Source of the DNA: Naasia aerilata
GTDB lineage: Bacteria; Actinomycetota; Actinomycetes; Actinomycetales; Microbacteriaceae
Direction of reading: 5' to 3'
Assembly (NCBI RefSeq): GCF_030296595.1
Contig: NZ_AP027731.1
Location: forward strand, 2,604,001 to 2,668,000
Length of the DNA stretch: 64,000 nt
Shown: positions 51,663 through 62,600 of the stretch, piece by piece
Layout: each line of letters opens with the position of its first letter
Position numbering within the stretch: the stretch's first letter is position 1
Program-made: the position numbers and the translations under genes
Notes under the pieces: generated by a model
Databases searched by the model: none
What the model saw: the letters and a program-made list of their open reading frames with translations, nothing else
Told to the model about the DNA's origin: nothing

Positions 51663-52868
51663 ATGGCTGCGCTGCGCCTGTTCACCTCGGAGTCGGTGAC
51701 GGAAGGCCACCCGGACAAGATCTGCGACCAGATCTCCGACTCCATCCTCGACGCGCTGCTCGAGCAGGACCCGGGCAGCCGCGTGGCCGTGGAGACCCTC
51801 GTCACCACCGGGCTCGTCCACGTCGCGGGCGAAGTGACCACCGAGGGGTACGCCGACATCCCGGGCATCGTCCGCGACCGCATCCGTGCGATCGGCTACG
51901 ACTCGTCCGACAAGAGCTTCGACGCCGACAGCTGCGGCGTCTCGGTCTCGATCGGGGCGCAGTCGCCCGACATCGCGCAGGGCGTCGACAACGCCGGGGA
52001 GGTCCGCGAGGCCGCAGCCGGCTCGCCGGCGACCGACGCCCTCGACCACCTCGGCGCCGGCGACCAGGGCATCATGTTCGGCTTCGCCACCCGCGAGACC
52101 CCGCAGCTCATGCCGGTCCCCATCTGGCTGGCCCACCGGCTCGCCGAGCGCCTCGCCGAGGTGCGGCGCGAGGGCATCCTCGACTACCTGCGCCCGGACG
52201 GGAAGACGCAGGTCACCGTCGGGTACGACGGCCACACGCCGCGCAGCGTCGAGACGGTCGTCCTCTCCACCCAGCACGCGCCCTCCATCAGCACCGAGCA
52301 GCTGAGGGCCGAGGTGGCCGAGACGGTCATCCGCCCCGTCCTCGACACCGCGCCGCTGCACACCTCCAACGTCCGGCTCCTCATCAACCCGACCGGACGA
52401 TTCGAGATCGGCGGGCCCAAGGGCGACGCCGGACTGACCGGCCGCAAGATCATCGTCGACACCTACGGCGGCGCCTCGCGGCACGGCGGCGGCGCGTTCA
52501 GCGGCAAGGACCCCTCCAAGGTCGACCGCTCCGGCGCCTACGCCCTGCGCTGGGTCGCGAAGAACGCGGTCGCCGCGGGACTCGCCGACCGGCTCGAGGT
52601 GCAGGTGGCGTACGCGATCGGCCGCTCAGGTCCGGTTGGCCTCTATGTCGAGAGCTTCGGCACGGGCACGGTCCCCGATGAGACGATCATCGCCGCGATC
52701 CGGGAGGTCTTCGACCTCCGCCCGGCCGCGATCATCCGCGACCTCGACCTCCTCCGCCCGATCTACGCGCGCACCTCGACCTACGGTCACTTCGGCCGCG
52801 AGCTCCCGGGGTTCACCTGGGAGCGCCTCGACCGCGTCGAGGACCTGCGCAGCGCAGCGGGGCTCTGA
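51663..52868 (+). CDS. metK: S-adenosylmethionine synthase
   Basis: 401 residues. Makes SAM from Met and ATP. Signature segments: [35 protein letters not shown], the P-loop-like [19 protein letters not shown] and the [21 protein letters not shown] end. The frame is open further upstream, but the ATG at 51663 (after CTGGAGAG) is where the family starts. The message probably begins at the TATAGT box within coaBC. No SAM riboswitch is evident in the leader. Confidence 0.97.
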   Translation: MAALRLFTSESVTEGHPDKICDQISDSILDALLEQDPGSRVAVETLVTTGLVHVAGEVTTEGYADIPGIVRDRIRAIGYDSSDKSFDADSCGVSVSIGAQSPDIAQGVDNAGEVREAAAGSPATDALDHLGAGDQGIMFGFATRETPQLMPVPIWLAHRLAERLAEVRREGILDYLRPDGKTQVTVGYDGHTPRSVETVVLSTQHAPSISTEQLRAEVAETVIRPVLDTAPLHTSNVRLLINPTGRFEIGGPKGDAGLTGRKIIVDTYGGASRHGGGAFSGKDPSKVDRSGAYALRWVAKNAVAAGLADRLEVQVAYAIGRSGPVGLYVESFGTGTVPDETIIAAIREVFDLRPAAIIRDLDLLRPIYARTSTYGHFGRELPGFTWERLDRVEDLRSAAGL

Positions 52869-52876
52869 CCGGGACC

Positions 52877-54689
52877 GTGGCCGCACCCGAGCACCCCGCC
52901 GTCGCGCGGGTGCTTCTCGACACCCCGCTGCCGCAGCTCGACCACCTCTTCGACTACCGCATCCCGGAGGAGCTCCGCGCGTCGGTGGTCCCCGGCGTGC
53001 GAGTGCGCGTGCCCCTCCGCATGGCGGGACGCATCGCCGACGCCTACGTCGTCGAGACGGCGGCCACGAGTGACGTGCCCGGGGAGCTCAGCGCCGTCGA
53101 AGCCCTCGTCTCCGAGCAGCGCGTGCTCACACCGGAGGTCTACGCGCTCGCTCGCTCGGTCGCCGACAGGGCGGCGGGGAGCGCGAGCGACGTTCTGCGG
53201 CTCGCCATCCCCAAGCGCCAGGTGCGGGTCGAGAAGGCCTGGCGGGACGGCCGCCGCCCGCCCGAGCCCGAGACGCGGCCCGCCGCTGTCCCGGTCACGG
53301 GCTACGGAGCCGAGCTCGACCTGACGCCCGGGGACCGGGTCGCCGTGGACGGGCTGACCGGGGTCGTCCGGCTGGGGGACTCGTGGGTCGGCGCGTGGGC
53401 GGTCACCCTCGCCGAGCTCGCGGTCCGCGAGGTCGCCGCGGGCCGCAGCGCGATCCTCGCCCTGCCGGACTACCGGGACCAGGACCAGGTGGAGGCGGCC
53501 CTCGCCGCGGTGGCCGGGGGAGCCGTCGTGCTGCGCCTGGACGCCCGGCAGAGCAACGCCGAGCGGTACGCGTCCTTCCTCTCCGCGCTCGAGGACAGGC
53601 CGTGCATCGTGGTCGGCAACCGGTCGGCCGTGTACGCGCCGGTGGCGCGGCTCGGGCTCATCGCCCTCTGGAACGACGGCGACTCGCTCTTCGCCGAGCC
53701 GCTCGCGCCCTACGTGCACGCGCGGGATGCCGCTCTCGTGCGGCAGGAGCAGTCCGGCTGCTCCCTCGTGCTGCTCAGCCTGTCCCGCTCGGCGGCCACG
53801 CAGCGCCTGGTGGAGCTCGGCTGGCTGCGCGCGGTGTCGCCGCCCAAAGCGCGGACCCCCGCCGTCGTCCTCACGCCTGACGACGCCGGGTCGCCGCGCA
53901 TCCCGCAGGCCGCCTGGCGGGCGGCGACCGAGGCTCTCGTGCTGGGCCCGGTGCTCCTGCAGGTGGCCCGCCCGGGCAATGCCGCGCTCGACGCGCTCAA
54001 GGCGGGCACGCCGATGGCGGCGGACGCGGGCCGCACCGCGCACGACCTGGCCCGCGCCTTCCCCGGCGTGCGCGTGCAGATCTCCGACGGCGAGCGGCCG
54101 CTCGAGCGCGTCACCGACGAGCGAGCCCTCATCATCGCCACGCGGGGGCCGAGCCGATCGCGGACGGCGGCTACCAGGCCGTGCTGCTGCTCGACGGGCA
54201 GCGCATGCTCATGCGCGAGAGCGCGCGCGTCGCGGAGGACTGCCTGCGGTGGTGGTCGGCCGCGGCTTCCTCGCCGCGCCCGGCGCGCCGGTGCACCTCG
54301 TCGGCGTCACCGGGCCGCTCGGCCTCGCGCTGGCCACCTGGCGGCAGTCGGACTTCCTGTCCCGCGAGCTCGCCGACCGGAGGCAGCTCCGCTTCCCGCC
54401 GGCCGTGCGGGTCGCGACCGTCACCGGCCCGCTGCGCCTCGTGGAGCCCCTGCTCGCCGAGGCGCAGGCCGCAGGCGCGACCGTGGTCAGCAGCGAGCAC
54501 GACGAGTCGGGCGTGCGCACCGTGCTGCGCTTCGACTACGCGCACGGTGCGGCGGTGGCCGGCGTCCTCCGCACCGGGATCGTCCGCGCGGCCGGCGGCC
54601 GGCGTGCCCGGGACCGGACTGCGGACGGGCGTGACCAGCGACCTGCACCTACACTCAGAGTCCGAATGGATGACCCCGATGCGCTCTGA
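52877..54689 (+). CDS. priA: Primosomal protein N' (PriA), ATPase-less actinobacterial form (two frame breaks)
   Basis: Replication-restart protein. The N-terminal DNA-binding domain is clear (RVLLDTPLPQLDHLFDYRIPEEL, VPGVRVRVPLRMAGRIADAYV). Where PriA helicases carry a Walker A motif, this reads VGAWAVTLAELAV, and the zinc-finger cysteines are absent, as is usual for actinobacterial PriA. Break 1 at 54144-54148 (five G for six) before AEPIADGGYQAVLLLDGQRML; break 2 near 54264-54267 before LAAPGAPVHLVGVTGPLGLAL. The C-terminus LRVRMDDPDAL fits the family. Corrected length about 604. Confidence 0.88.
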
Positions 54690-54731
54690 CGGCCGCGGCA
54701 GCTCCGCTCGCGCGGCAATGGGAGGCAGGCG

Positions 54732-55675
54732 ATGAGGCTCGTCTTCGCCGGAACTCCCACCCCCGCCGTGCCGAGCCTCGAGGCCCTCGCCGCCGGGCCG
54801 CACGAGCTCGCCGCCGTGCTCACCCGGCCGGATGCGCCGGTCGGCCGCAAGCGCATCCTCACGCCGTCGCCGGTGGCGGTGTGCGCGGCCGAGCTCGGGC
54901 TGCCCGTCGACCGGCCCGCTGCGCTCGACGCGGAGTACGCGACGGGGCTGGCGGCGCTTCAGCCGGACCTGGGCGTGGTGGTGGCCTACGGCGCACTGCT
55001 GCGGGATCCTCTCCTGTCCCTGCCCCGGCTCGGCTGGATCAACCTGCACTTCTCCCTGCTCCCGCGCTGGCGGGGCGCCGCGCCGGTGCAGCACGCGCTG
55101 CTCGCGGGCGACCGCGAGACCGGCGCGAGCGTGTTCCAGCTGGAGCGCGGCATGGACACCGGGCCCGTGTTCGGGATGCTGCGCCGGGACATCGGGCCGG
55201 ACGAGACGGCAGGCGACCTGCTCGACGCGCTCGCCCGCGACGGGGCCGGCCTCCTCTCCCGCGTCGTCGACGAGCTCGCGGCGGGAACCGCCACGGCGGC
55301 GCCCCAGGTGGGCGAGCCCACCCTCGCCCCGAAGCTGTCCCTGCTCGACGGCGCTCTCGACTGGCGCGAGCCGGGGAGCGCGTGCTCGACCGCGTCCGGG
55401 GCGCGACACCTGAGCCGGGGGCGTTCCTCGCCCTCGCCGACGGGAGGCTCAAGGTGCTGGCCGCGCGGCGGGCTCCCGCGGCCGAGCGACCGGAGCCGGG
55501 CCGGCTGATCCTCTCCGGCGGCAAGGTGCTCCTCGGCACGGGCGACGACCCGATCGAGCTGGTCCGAGTCCAGGCGGCAGGCGGCCGTGCCCTGGAGGCC
55601 GCCGCCTGGTGGCGGGGCCTCCGCACGGACGCGCTGGATGCCGCCCTCCCGCCGACCCAGGACGTGCGCGCGTGA
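54732..55675 (+). CDS. fmt: Methionyl-tRNA formyltransferase (frame broken as sequenced)
   Basis: Formylates initiator Met-tRNA. RLVFAGTPTPAVPSLEAL opens the Rossmann domain; the active site WINLHFSLLPRWRGAAPVQHALLAGD with Asn-His and GMDTGPVFGML are intact. At 55373-55376 GGGG must be GGGGG to join LDWREPGERVLDRVRGATPEPGAF to the C-terminal OB-fold. Corrected length 314. The stop overlaps rsmB (GTGA). A possible TACACT box lies in the priA end at 54650-54655. Confidence 0.93.
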
Positions 55676-57092
55676 GCGCTCCGCGCACCCGCACGCCGGC
55701 GGTGCAGCCGGCTCGGCGGGTCGCCCTCGAGGTCATCCGTGCGGTCTCGGCGGAGGACGCGTACGCCAACCTCCTGCTCCCCGCGCGCGTCCATCGCGCG
55801 GGCCTCGACACCGCCGACGCTGCCCTCGCCACCGAGCTGACCTACGGCACCCTGCGCCGGTCCGGCTACTACGACCGGGTGATCGAGCTCGCCTCCGGAC
55901 GACCGATCGTCAAGATCGACCCGCCCCTGCGCGACATCCTGCGCCTGGCGACCCACCAGCTGCTCTCCATGCGGGTCGCCCCGCATGCCGCCGTCAACGA
56001 GGCGGTCCTCCAGACCAAGACCTCCGGCGTCCGGTCCGGCACGGGGTTCGTCAACGGCGTGCTCCGCTCGATCGCCCGCACCGACCGCGAGGAGTGGCTG
56101 CACCGGGTGCTCGACGGCACGGACGGCGAGTACGAGCGCCTCTCCGTGCTGCACTCGCATCCGGCGTGGGTCGTCGAGGCGTTCCGGGCCGCCCTGGCCG
56201 AGGACGGCCGGGAGTCCGAGCTCACCTACCTGCTCGAGGCGGACAACGCGCCGCCCAAGGTCGGGCTCGTCGCGCTGCCCGGCCTCGGCGAGCGCGGCGA
56301 GGTGGGCCTCGGCGCCACCGAGTTCTCGCCGATCGGCATGGTGCTGAGCGGCGGCGACCCGCTCAGCCTCCCCGCCGTTCGGGAGGGCACCGTCCGGGTG
56401 CAGGACGAGGGCTCGCAGCTCGCGGCGCTCGCCCTGACGCGAGCTCGGCCGGTGATGCTGGGGGAGCGGTGGCTCGACATGTGCGCAGGCCCCGGCGGCA
56501 AGGCGGCCGTGCTGGCAGCGGAGGCGGCGGTCGGCGGTGCGTCGCTGCTCGCCAACGAGGTCGTCCCCGGACGGGCGGACCTCGTCCAGAACGCGCTCGA
56601 CGCCGTCCCGGGCGTCCACGAGGTCGTGGTCGGGGACGGCCGCCGGTTCGGCACCGGCCAGGAGGGCCTCTTCGACCGGATCCTGCTCGACGCCCCGTGC
56701 ACCGGCCTCGGCGCCCTGCGGCGACGGCCCGAGGCGCGGTGGCGCAAGTTCCCCGAGGACGTGGCCGCACTCGTGCCCATCCAGCGCGATCTCCTCGACT
56801 CGGCGATCGCCGCGCTCAAGCCCGGCGGGCTGCTCGCCTACGTCACGTGCTCGCCGCACCTGGAGGAGACGCGGGAGGTGGTCGCCGGCGCCCTGGCCGC
56901 ACACGAGACGCTCGTTCCGGTCGACACCGCCGCCGTTCTCTCCGAGGTGACCGGGGAGCGCTGCGCGCCGCAGCGGTCGGCGATGCCGTGCAGCTGTGGC
57001 CGCACCGGCACGGCACCGACGGCATGTTCATCGCGCTGCTCACGAAGTCGGGCGGACTGCCGGCCGCCGGGCGTCCGGTCGCCGCTCAGTAG
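55672..57092 (+). CDS. rsmB: 16S rRNA (cytosine-967 C5)-methyltransferase RsmB (frame broken near the end)
   Basis: N-terminal NusB-like RNA-binding domain (RVALEVIRAVSAEDAYANLLL, ELTYGTLRRSGYYDRVI, VAPHAAVNEAVLQTK). C-terminal methyltransferase: WLDMCAGPGGKAAVLAA (SAM site), LLDAPCTGLGALRRRPEARW and the catalytic Cys in AYVTCSPHLEET. At 56953-56956 GGGG must be GGGGG to end ALRAAAVGDAVQLWPHRHGTDGMFIALL. Corrected length 473. The GTG at 55672 is chosen because it overlaps the fmt stop and begins the family's N-terminus. Confidence 0.93.
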
Positions 57093-57095
57093 ACT
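57090..57095 (+). promoter_or_regulatory. -10 box for leaderless rpe
   Basis: TAGACT overlapping the rsmB stop codon, 8 bases before the GTG at 57104. Confidence 0.5.
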
Positions 57096-57103
57096 TCTCG
57101 ACC

Positions 57104-57781
57104 GTGGCGCTGCACATCCACCCGAGCATCCTGGCGGCCGACTTCGCGAACCTCGAGCGGGAGCTCCAGCGCATCGGAGAGGCCGACCTCGTCCACGTCG
57201 ACGTCATGGACAACCACTTCGTGCCCAACCTCACGCTCGGGCTGCCTGTCGTGGAGCGCCTGGCGGAGGTGAGCCCGCTGCCGCTCGACCTGCACCTCAT
57301 GATCGACGACCCCGACCGCTGGGCGCCCGACTACGCCGCCGCAGGAGCCGCGTCGGTCACCTTCCACGCGGAGGCGGCGCGGGATGCGGTGGCGACCGCC
57401 CGGGCCATCCGCGCCCGCGGCGTGCGGGCCGGTCTGGCGCTCAAGCCCGCGTCGTCGGCCGACCAATGGCTGCCGCTGCTCGACGAGTTCGACCTCCTCC
57501 TCGTCATGACGGTGGAGCCCGGCTTCGGCGGCCAGGAGTTCATGGCCGAGACCATGCCGAAGCTCGCGCAGCTCGCCGACGCCGCCGCGCGCGAGGGCCG
57601 TGACCTGCGCCTCCAGGTGGACGGCGGCATCTCGCCCCGCACCATCGGCATCGCGGCCGAGAACGGCGCGAACTCCTTCGTCGCGGGGTCCAGCATCTTC
57701 GGCTCCGCCGACCCGGGCGCCACGATCCGCGAGCTCCGCGACGCAGCCCAGCGCGCGCTCGAGGCGGCCCCGCAACGCTGA
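57104..57781 (+). CDS. rpe: Ribulose-phosphate 3-epimerase
   Basis: 225 residues, TIM barrel; interconverts ribulose and xylulose 5-phosphates. HPSILAADFANLERELQRI, the metal-site VHVDVMDNHFVPNLTLG, LDLHLMIDDPDRW, VMTVEPGFGGQEFM and LQVDGGISPRTIGIAAENGAN with the phosphate loop SFVAGSSIFG. The GTG at 57104 is supported by a leaderless -10 box and family alignment. It follows rsmB, as in many actinobacteria. Confidence 0.96.
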   Translation: MALHIHPSILAADFANLERELQRIGEADLVHVDVMDNHFVPNLTLGLPVVERLAEVSPLPLDLHLMIDDPDRWAPDYAAAGAASVTFHAEAARDAVATARAIRARGVRAGLALKPASSADQWLPLLDEFDLLLVMTVEPGFGGQEFMAETMPKLAQLADAAAREGRDLRLQVDGGISPRTIGIAAENGANSFVAGSSIFGSADPGATIRELRDAAQRALEAAPQR

Positions 57782-57878
57782 GCTCCAGGCCCGCCTCCAG
57801 CAGGAATTTCTGCGCTCGGCAGTGCGTCAGGGGGCCTGCAGTCCTGCTCAGTGCAGAAAGTCCTGCCGAACGGCCCGG

Positions 57879-57884
57879 TAGCCT
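57879..57884 (+). promoter_or_regulatory. -10 box for leaderless hisE
   Basis: TAGCCT, 6 bases before the GTG at 57891. It is the likely main promoter of the his-trp cluster. The rpe-hisE gap also has an imperfect inverted repeat (AGGAATTTCTGC near 57802, GCAGAAAGTCCT near 57853). Confidence 0.5.
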
Positions 57885-57890
57885 GGTGCG

Positions 57891-58154
57891 GTGAAGACGT
57901 TCGACGACCTGTTCGCGGAGCTCGCGGGCAAGGCGCAGACCCGGCCCGCCGGTTCCGGCACGGTCGCGGAGCTCGACGCCGGCGTCCACGCGATCGGCAA
58001 GAAGGTCGTCGAGGAGGCCGCCGAGGTTTGGATGGCCGCAGAGTACGAGTCGGACGAGCGCGTCGCCGAGGAGATCTCGCAGCTGCTGTACCACCTGCAG
58101 GTGCTCCTTCTCGCGCGCGGGCTCAGCCCCGAGGACGTCTACCGACATCTCTGA
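57891..58154 (+). CDS. hisE: Phosphoribosyl-ATP pyrophosphohydrolase
   Basis: 87 residues, MazG-like all-helical fold. [21 protein letters not shown], then the metal-binding helix [22 protein letters not shown] and [24 protein letters not shown]. Second step of histidine synthesis. Actinobacteria keep hisE and hisI as separate genes, as here, and pair hisE with hisG. The start is set by the leaderless promoter. Confidence 0.96.
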   Translation: MKTFDDLFAELAGKAQTRPAGSGTVAELDAGVHAIGKKVVEEAAEVWMAAEYESDERVAEEISQLLYHLQVLLLARGLSPEDVYRHL

Positions 58155-58200
58155 TCGGTTCCAATCGACAACCTCCACGACACCCTCCCCGAAAGCAGCC

Positions 58201-59040
58201 ATGCTGAAGATCGCAGTGCCCAACAAGGGCACGCTCAGTGAGACCGCGGCCGACATGCTCCGCGAAGCGGGCTACGCGGTCCGCCGCGACCCCAAAGAGC
58301 TCATCGTCGCCGACCCCCGCAACGACGCCGAGTTCTTCTACCTGCGTCCCCGCGACATCGCCACCTACGTCGGCTCGGGCGCCCTCGACGTGGGCATCAC
58401 CGGCCGCGACCTCCTCCTCGACTCCGGCTCAGCCGCGCAGGAGGTGCAGGAGCTCGACTTCGGCGCCTCCACCTTCCGCTTCGCCGGGCCCATCGGCCGC
58501 TTCTCCTCGCTCGCCGACCTGCAGGGCGCGCGCGTCGCCACGAGCTACACGGGCCTCGTCGGCGAGTTCCTCGCCCGCGAGGGCGTCGAGGTCGAGCTGA
58601 TCCGCCTCGACGGCGCCGTGGAGTCGGCCGTGCGACTCGGCGTCGCGGATGCCGTGGCCGACGTGGTGGAGACTGGAAGCACCCTGCGCAAGCAGGGGCT
58701 CGAGATCTTCGGCCCGGTCATCCTCGAGTCGAGTGCCGTGCTCATCACCACCGATCGGACGCGACCGGGCATCGACACCCTCGGGCGCCGGCTGCAGGGC
58801 GTCATGGTCGCCCACCAGTACGTGCTCATGGACTACGACCTGCCCGCCGACCTCATCGACGCCGCGTCGGCGGTCACGCCGGGGCTGGAGTCGCCGACCG
58901 TGTCGCCGCTGCGCGACACCGGCTGGGTCGCGGTCCGCGTCATGGTGCCGCGCTCGGACACCAACCAGGTGATGGACGCGCTGTACGAGATCGGGGCCAG
59001 GGCGATCCTCGTCAGCCCGATCCACGCGGCCCGCATCTGA
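58201..59040 (+). CDS. hisG: ATP phosphoribosyltransferase, long form
   Basis: 279 residues: long-form HisG with a C-terminal regulatory ACT-like domain (about 205-279, [26 protein letters not shown]), so it needs no HisZ and can be inhibited by histidine. Catalytic part: [51 protein letters not shown], and the PRPP loop [17 protein letters not shown]. First step of histidine synthesis. The stop overlaps the hisF ATG by one base. Confidence 0.96.
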   Translation: MLKIAVPNKGTLSETAADMLREAGYAVRRDPKELIVADPRNDAEFFYLRPRDIATYVGSGALDVGITGRDLLLDSGSAAQEVQELDFGASTFRFAGPIGRFSSLADLQGARVATSYTGLVGEFLAREGVEVELIRLDGAVESAVRLGVADAVADVVETGSTLRKQGLEIFGPVILESSAVLITTDRTRPGIDTLGRRLQGVMVAHQYVLMDYDLPADLIDAASAVTPGLESPTVSPLRDTGWVAVRVMVPRSDTNQVMDALYEIGARAILVSPIHAARI

Positions 59041-59804
59041 TGTCCCTCGCGGTCCGGGTGATCCCCTGCCTCGACGTCGCCGACGGGCGCGTGGTGAAGG
59101 GCGTCAACTTCGAGAACCTGCGGGACGCCGGCGACCCGGTCGCGCTGTCCAAGAGCTACTACGAGCAGGGCGCCGACGAGCTCACCTTCCTCGACGTCAC
59201 GGCGACGACCGAGGAGCGCGACACGATGTACGACGTCGTGCGGCGCACTGCGGAGCAGGTGTTCGTCCCGCTCACGGTGGGCGGCGGCGTGCGCTCGACG
59301 ACCGACGTCGCGCGGCTCCTCGCGAGCGGTGCGGACAAGATCGGCGTCAACAGCGCCGCCATCGCGCGCCCGCCCCTGATCGCCGAGATCGCCGACCGCT
59401 TCGGCGCGCAGGTGATCGTGCTCTCGCTCGACGTGAAGCGGGCGCCCGGCACGGCGTCCGGCTTCGTCGTCACCACGCACGGCGGCCGCCGGCTCACCGA
59501 GCTCGATGCCCTCGAGTGGGCAGCGGAGGCGATCGGCCTCGGGGCGGGCGAGCTGCTCGTCAACTCGATCGATGCGGACGGCACGAAGGCCGGATACGAT
59601 CTCGACCTCATCACCGCGATGCGGGCGATCAGCAGCGTGCCGGTCGTCGCATCGGGCGGGGCGGGAGCGCTGCGCGACTTCGCTCCGGCCGTGCACGCCG
59701 GAGCGGACGCCGTGCTGGCCGCATCCGTCTTCCACTCGGGCCAGCTGACCATCGGCGAGGTCAAGCGGGAGCTGCAGGACGAAGGGATCGAGGTCCGCGC
59801 ATGA
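59040..59804 (+). CDS. hisF: Imidazole glycerol phosphate synthase cyclase subunit HisF
   Basis: 254 residues, (beta/alpha)8 barrel. Catalytic Asp in [18 protein letters not shown] and Asp in [16 protein letters not shown]; phosphate sites [20 protein letters not shown] and [11 protein letters not shown]. It uses ammonia from HisH, whose gene is not in this window. Coupled to hisG and hisI by overlaps. Confidence 0.96.
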   Translation: MSLAVRVIPCLDVADGRVVKGVNFENLRDAGDPVALSKSYYEQGADELTFLDVTATTEERDTMYDVVRRTAEQVFVPLTVGGGVRSTTDVARLLASGADKIGVNSAAIARPPLIAEIADRFGAQVIVLSLDVKRAPGTASGFVVTTHGGRRLTELDALEWAAEAIGLGAGELLVNSIDADGTKAGYDLDLITAMRAISSVPVVASGGAGALRDFAPAVHAGADAVLAASVFHSGQLTIGEVKRELQDEGIEVRA

Positions 59805-60190
59805 GCGAGACGACGGCCGACGGCACCGACGCGGCGGACGTCCTCGCCCGCGCGCGGTTCGACGCCGCGGGGCTGCTGCCTGCGATCATCCAGGAGGAGG
59901 GCAGCCGCGACGTCCTCATGCTGGGCTGGATGGACGCCGAGGCGATGCGCCGCACGCTGACCGAGGGGCGGGTCACGTTCTGGTCCCGCAGCCGGCAGGA
60001 GTACTGGCGCAAGGGCGACACATCCGGCAACGTCCAGTACGTGCGCGCGGCGGCGCTCGACTGCGACTCCGACGCGCTCCTCGTGACCGTGCATCAGGTG
60101 GGTCCCGCCTGTCACACGGGGGCCCACGCGTGCTTCGATGTGGATCCGCTGCGCCCCGTGCTCGGCGGACCTCGGGAGGGCGACCGATGA
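59801..60190 (+). CDS. hisI: Phosphoribosyl-AMP cyclohydrolase
   Basis: 129 residues. [43 protein letters not shown], and the zinc/magnesium ligands [21 protein letters not shown]. Third step of histidine synthesis; a stand-alone hisI as normal for this phylum. ATGA overlaps on both sides: its start with the hisF stop and its stop with the trpE ATG, so histidine and tryptophan genes are translationally linked. Confidence 0.96.
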   Translation: MSETTADGTDAADVLARARFDAAGLLPAIIQEEGSRDVLMLGWMDAEAMRRTLTEGRVTFWSRSRQEYWRKGDTSGNVQYVRAAALDCDSDALLVTVHQVGPACHTGAHACFDVDPLRPVLGGPREGDR

Positions 60191-61718
60191 CCACCACGTC
60201 ACGCGCGACGTTCGACCGCCTGGTCCCGAACCACCGCGTCGTGCCCGTCGTCCGCGAGCTGTTCGCGGGCGAGGAGACCCCGGTCGGGATCTACCGCAAG
60301 CTCGCGACGCGCGTGGACGGTAGCCCTCGGCCGGGCACCTTCCTGCTCGAGTCGGCGGAGCAGGGCGGCATCTGGTCCCGGTGGTCGTTCGTCGGCGTCG
60401 CGTCCTTCGGCGTGCTGACGCAGCGGGGCGGCGAAGCGGCCTGGATCTCGGGGGTGCTCGACGAGGACCGCGCCTTCGGGCCCGGGTCGATGCCGGCCCC
60501 GCTCGACGCGGTCGCCAAGCTCGTGGAGCGCTGGCGTACGCCGCGCATCCCGGGTCTGCCGCCGCTGACCGGCGGACTCGTCGGGTTCATCGGCTGGGAG
60601 GCGATCCGCCAGATCGAGCGCCTGCCGGACGCCCCGCCCGCCGAGTTCGACGTTCCTGGCCAGGCGCTGAGCTTCGTCTCCGAGCTCGTGGTCGTCGACC
60701 ACAAGCTGGGCTCGGTGCTGCTCGTCGTGACCGTGCTCGCGGACGGCGAGGATCCGGTCGACGACCTCTGGGCGGACGCGCAGGCGCGGCTCGACGGTCT
60801 GCAGACGCGGCTGGCGCAGCCCCTGCCCGCCGACCTCGCGATCGCCGACTTCGCCGTCACGCCGTCGCCCCGGCTCCGGACCAAGCGCGCCGACTTCCTC
60901 GCGTCGATCGACCGGGCCAAGGAGCACATCCGCGACGGCGACATCTTCCAGGTCGTCATCTCGCAGCGGTTCGAGCTGGACTCGTCCGCGTCACCCGTGG
61001 ACGTGTACCGGGTCCTGCGTGCGCTCAACCCCAGCCCGTACATGTACCTGCTCGCGCTGGAGCGGCCGAACGGGACGCCGTACTCGGTCGTGGGATCCTC
61101 GCCCGAGGCGCTCGTGAAGGTGAGCGAGGGGCGCGTGTTCACGCACCCCATCGCCGGCTCCAAGCCCCGGGGCGCGACGCCCGAGGAGGACACCGACCTC
61201 GCCGACACGCTCGCTGCCGACCCCAAGGAGCGCGCCGAGCACCTCATGCTCGTCGACCTGGCCCGCAACGACATCTCCAAGGTGTGCGTCGCGGGCACCG
61301 TCGAGGTCACCGAGTTCATGCGGATCGAGCGGTTCAGCCACATCATGCACCTCGTGTCCTCGGTGGAGGGCGAGCTGCGGCCCGACGCCGACGCGGTCGA
61401 CGTCTTCCGCGCGACCTTCCCCGCCGGGACGCTCTCCGGCGCACCCAAGCCGCGCGCCCTCGAGATCATCGACGAGCTCGAGCCCGCTCAGCGGGGCGTC
61501 TACGGGGAGTGGTCGGCTACTTCGACTTCGCCGGGGATGCCGACCTCGCGATCGCGATCCGCACGGCCCTGCTCTCCGACGGCATCGCTCGGGTGCAGGC
61601 AGGGGGCGGCCTCGTCGCGGACTCGGACCCGCCGTCCGAGTACGCCGAGTCGCAGAACAAGGCGGCGGCGCCGCTGCGCGCCGTCGCGATCGCGAACGCC
61701 CTGCGGAGGGTGCGCTGA
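60187..61718 (+). CDS. trpE: Anthranilate synthase component I (frame broken near the end)
   Basis: Makes anthranilate from chorismate with TrpG. The N-terminal feedback domain includes the LLES motif ([19 protein letters not shown]). The chorismate-binding core shows [54 protein letters not shown] and the [19 protein letters not shown] signature. At 61504-61507 GGGG must be GGGGG to read [20 protein letters not shown] to the stop at 61718. Corrected length 510. No attenuator leader is possible, since the ATG overlaps hisI. Confidence 0.94.
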
Positions 61719-62318
61719 CGGCGCGCCCGCCCCGCGACGGCGCACGCGACGGCCGCAAGCGGAAGTACGCGCTGCTCGCCGCGGTGCTGGTCGCGGCCGG
61801 TGTCCTGCTCGCCGCCGCGAACACGACCTGGCTGAGCGTGACGCTCAAGGCGACGACCGGCACCGTCGAGGTGACCGGAGGAGGCGGCGCCCGCGCTCAA
61901 TGGCCTCGCCCTGGCCGCCGTCGCGTGCGTGGGTGCGGCCAGCATCGCCCCGCGCGTGCTCCGCTACGTTCTGGCGGCGGTGCTCGCCCTGCTCGGCGCC
62001 GGCGCCGTGCTGTCCCCGCTGCCCGTGCTCGCCGATCCGGTGAGCGGGGCCGAGCATCGCGTGTCCGCGCTGACCGGCGTGACAGGGCACGACTCGGTGC
62101 GCGGCCTGGTCGACTCCGTCGGCCTGACAGCATGGCCCGTGGTCGCGATCGTCGCGGGCGTACTCGTGGTCCTCCTCGCGATCGCGGTGGCCGTTACGGC
62201 CGCCTCCTGGCCGGGCACGGCGCGCCGCTACGGCGACGGCGATGCGGCCGCGACGCCCTCCGATCCGTGGGATGCGCTGACCCGCGGAGCCGACCCGACT
62301 GGCGGCCCCGAACGGTGA
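61715..62318 (+). CDS. Trp-operon-associated membrane protein (start unclear, frame broken)
   Basis: Four predicted helices: [20 protein letters not shown], then after the break [39 protein letters not shown] and [21 protein letters not shown], with a TTWLSVTL segment after helix 1. This is the actinobacterial Trp biosynthesis-associated membrane protein of unknown role. No ATG or GTG precedes helix 1 in frame (CTG at 61715 is the only nearby candidate; GTG 61784 would cut the helix). The break near 61876-61890 is a net +1 or -2, unlike the others, so two bases may be missing. Confidence 0.75.
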
Positions 62319-62325
62319 CCCCCGC

Positions 62326-62331
62326 TAGACT
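62326..62331 (+). promoter_or_regulatory. -10 box for a leaderless small membrane protein gene
   Basis: TAGACT, 7 bases before the ATG at 62339. It provides an internal promoter for the distal trp genes. Confidence 0.5.
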
Positions 62332-62338
62332 CCTGGAC

Positions 62339-62593
62339 ATGAGCAACGAGCACTCCGAGCCCGGACACGGCGATTCTCCTGCCGCCTGGACCGCTGTCGT
62401 CGTCATGCTGGTCGGAATCGCCGCGGGCACCGTGGGGCTCTTCCTCCACTTCACCTACCCGGGCAGCTGGGACATCCTCATCTGGGCGGGCGTGATCGTC
62501 CTCGTGGTCGGCGCGATCCTCGGCTTCGTGCTCAAGCGCATGGGCTTCGGTGTCGACGGGTCGAGATCCGTCTCCAAAGCCTCCTCGCACTAG
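62339..62593 (+). CDS. HGxxPAAW-type small membrane protein (DUF6704-like)
   Basis: 84 residues. The N-terminal HGDSPAAWTAVV motif is followed by two helices (VVVMLVGIAAGTVGLFLHF and ILIWAGVIVLVVGAILGFVL) and a polar tail. It matches the small protein found before trpC in many actinobacteria; its function is unknown. It has its own leaderless-type promoter. The trpC GTG follows 7 bases after the stop. Confidence 0.8.
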   Translation: MSNEHSEPGHGDSPAAWTAVVVMLVGIAAGTVGLFLHFTYPGSWDILIWAGVIVLVVGAILGFVLKRMGFGVDGSRSVSKASSH

Positions 62594-62600
62594 GAGCCCC

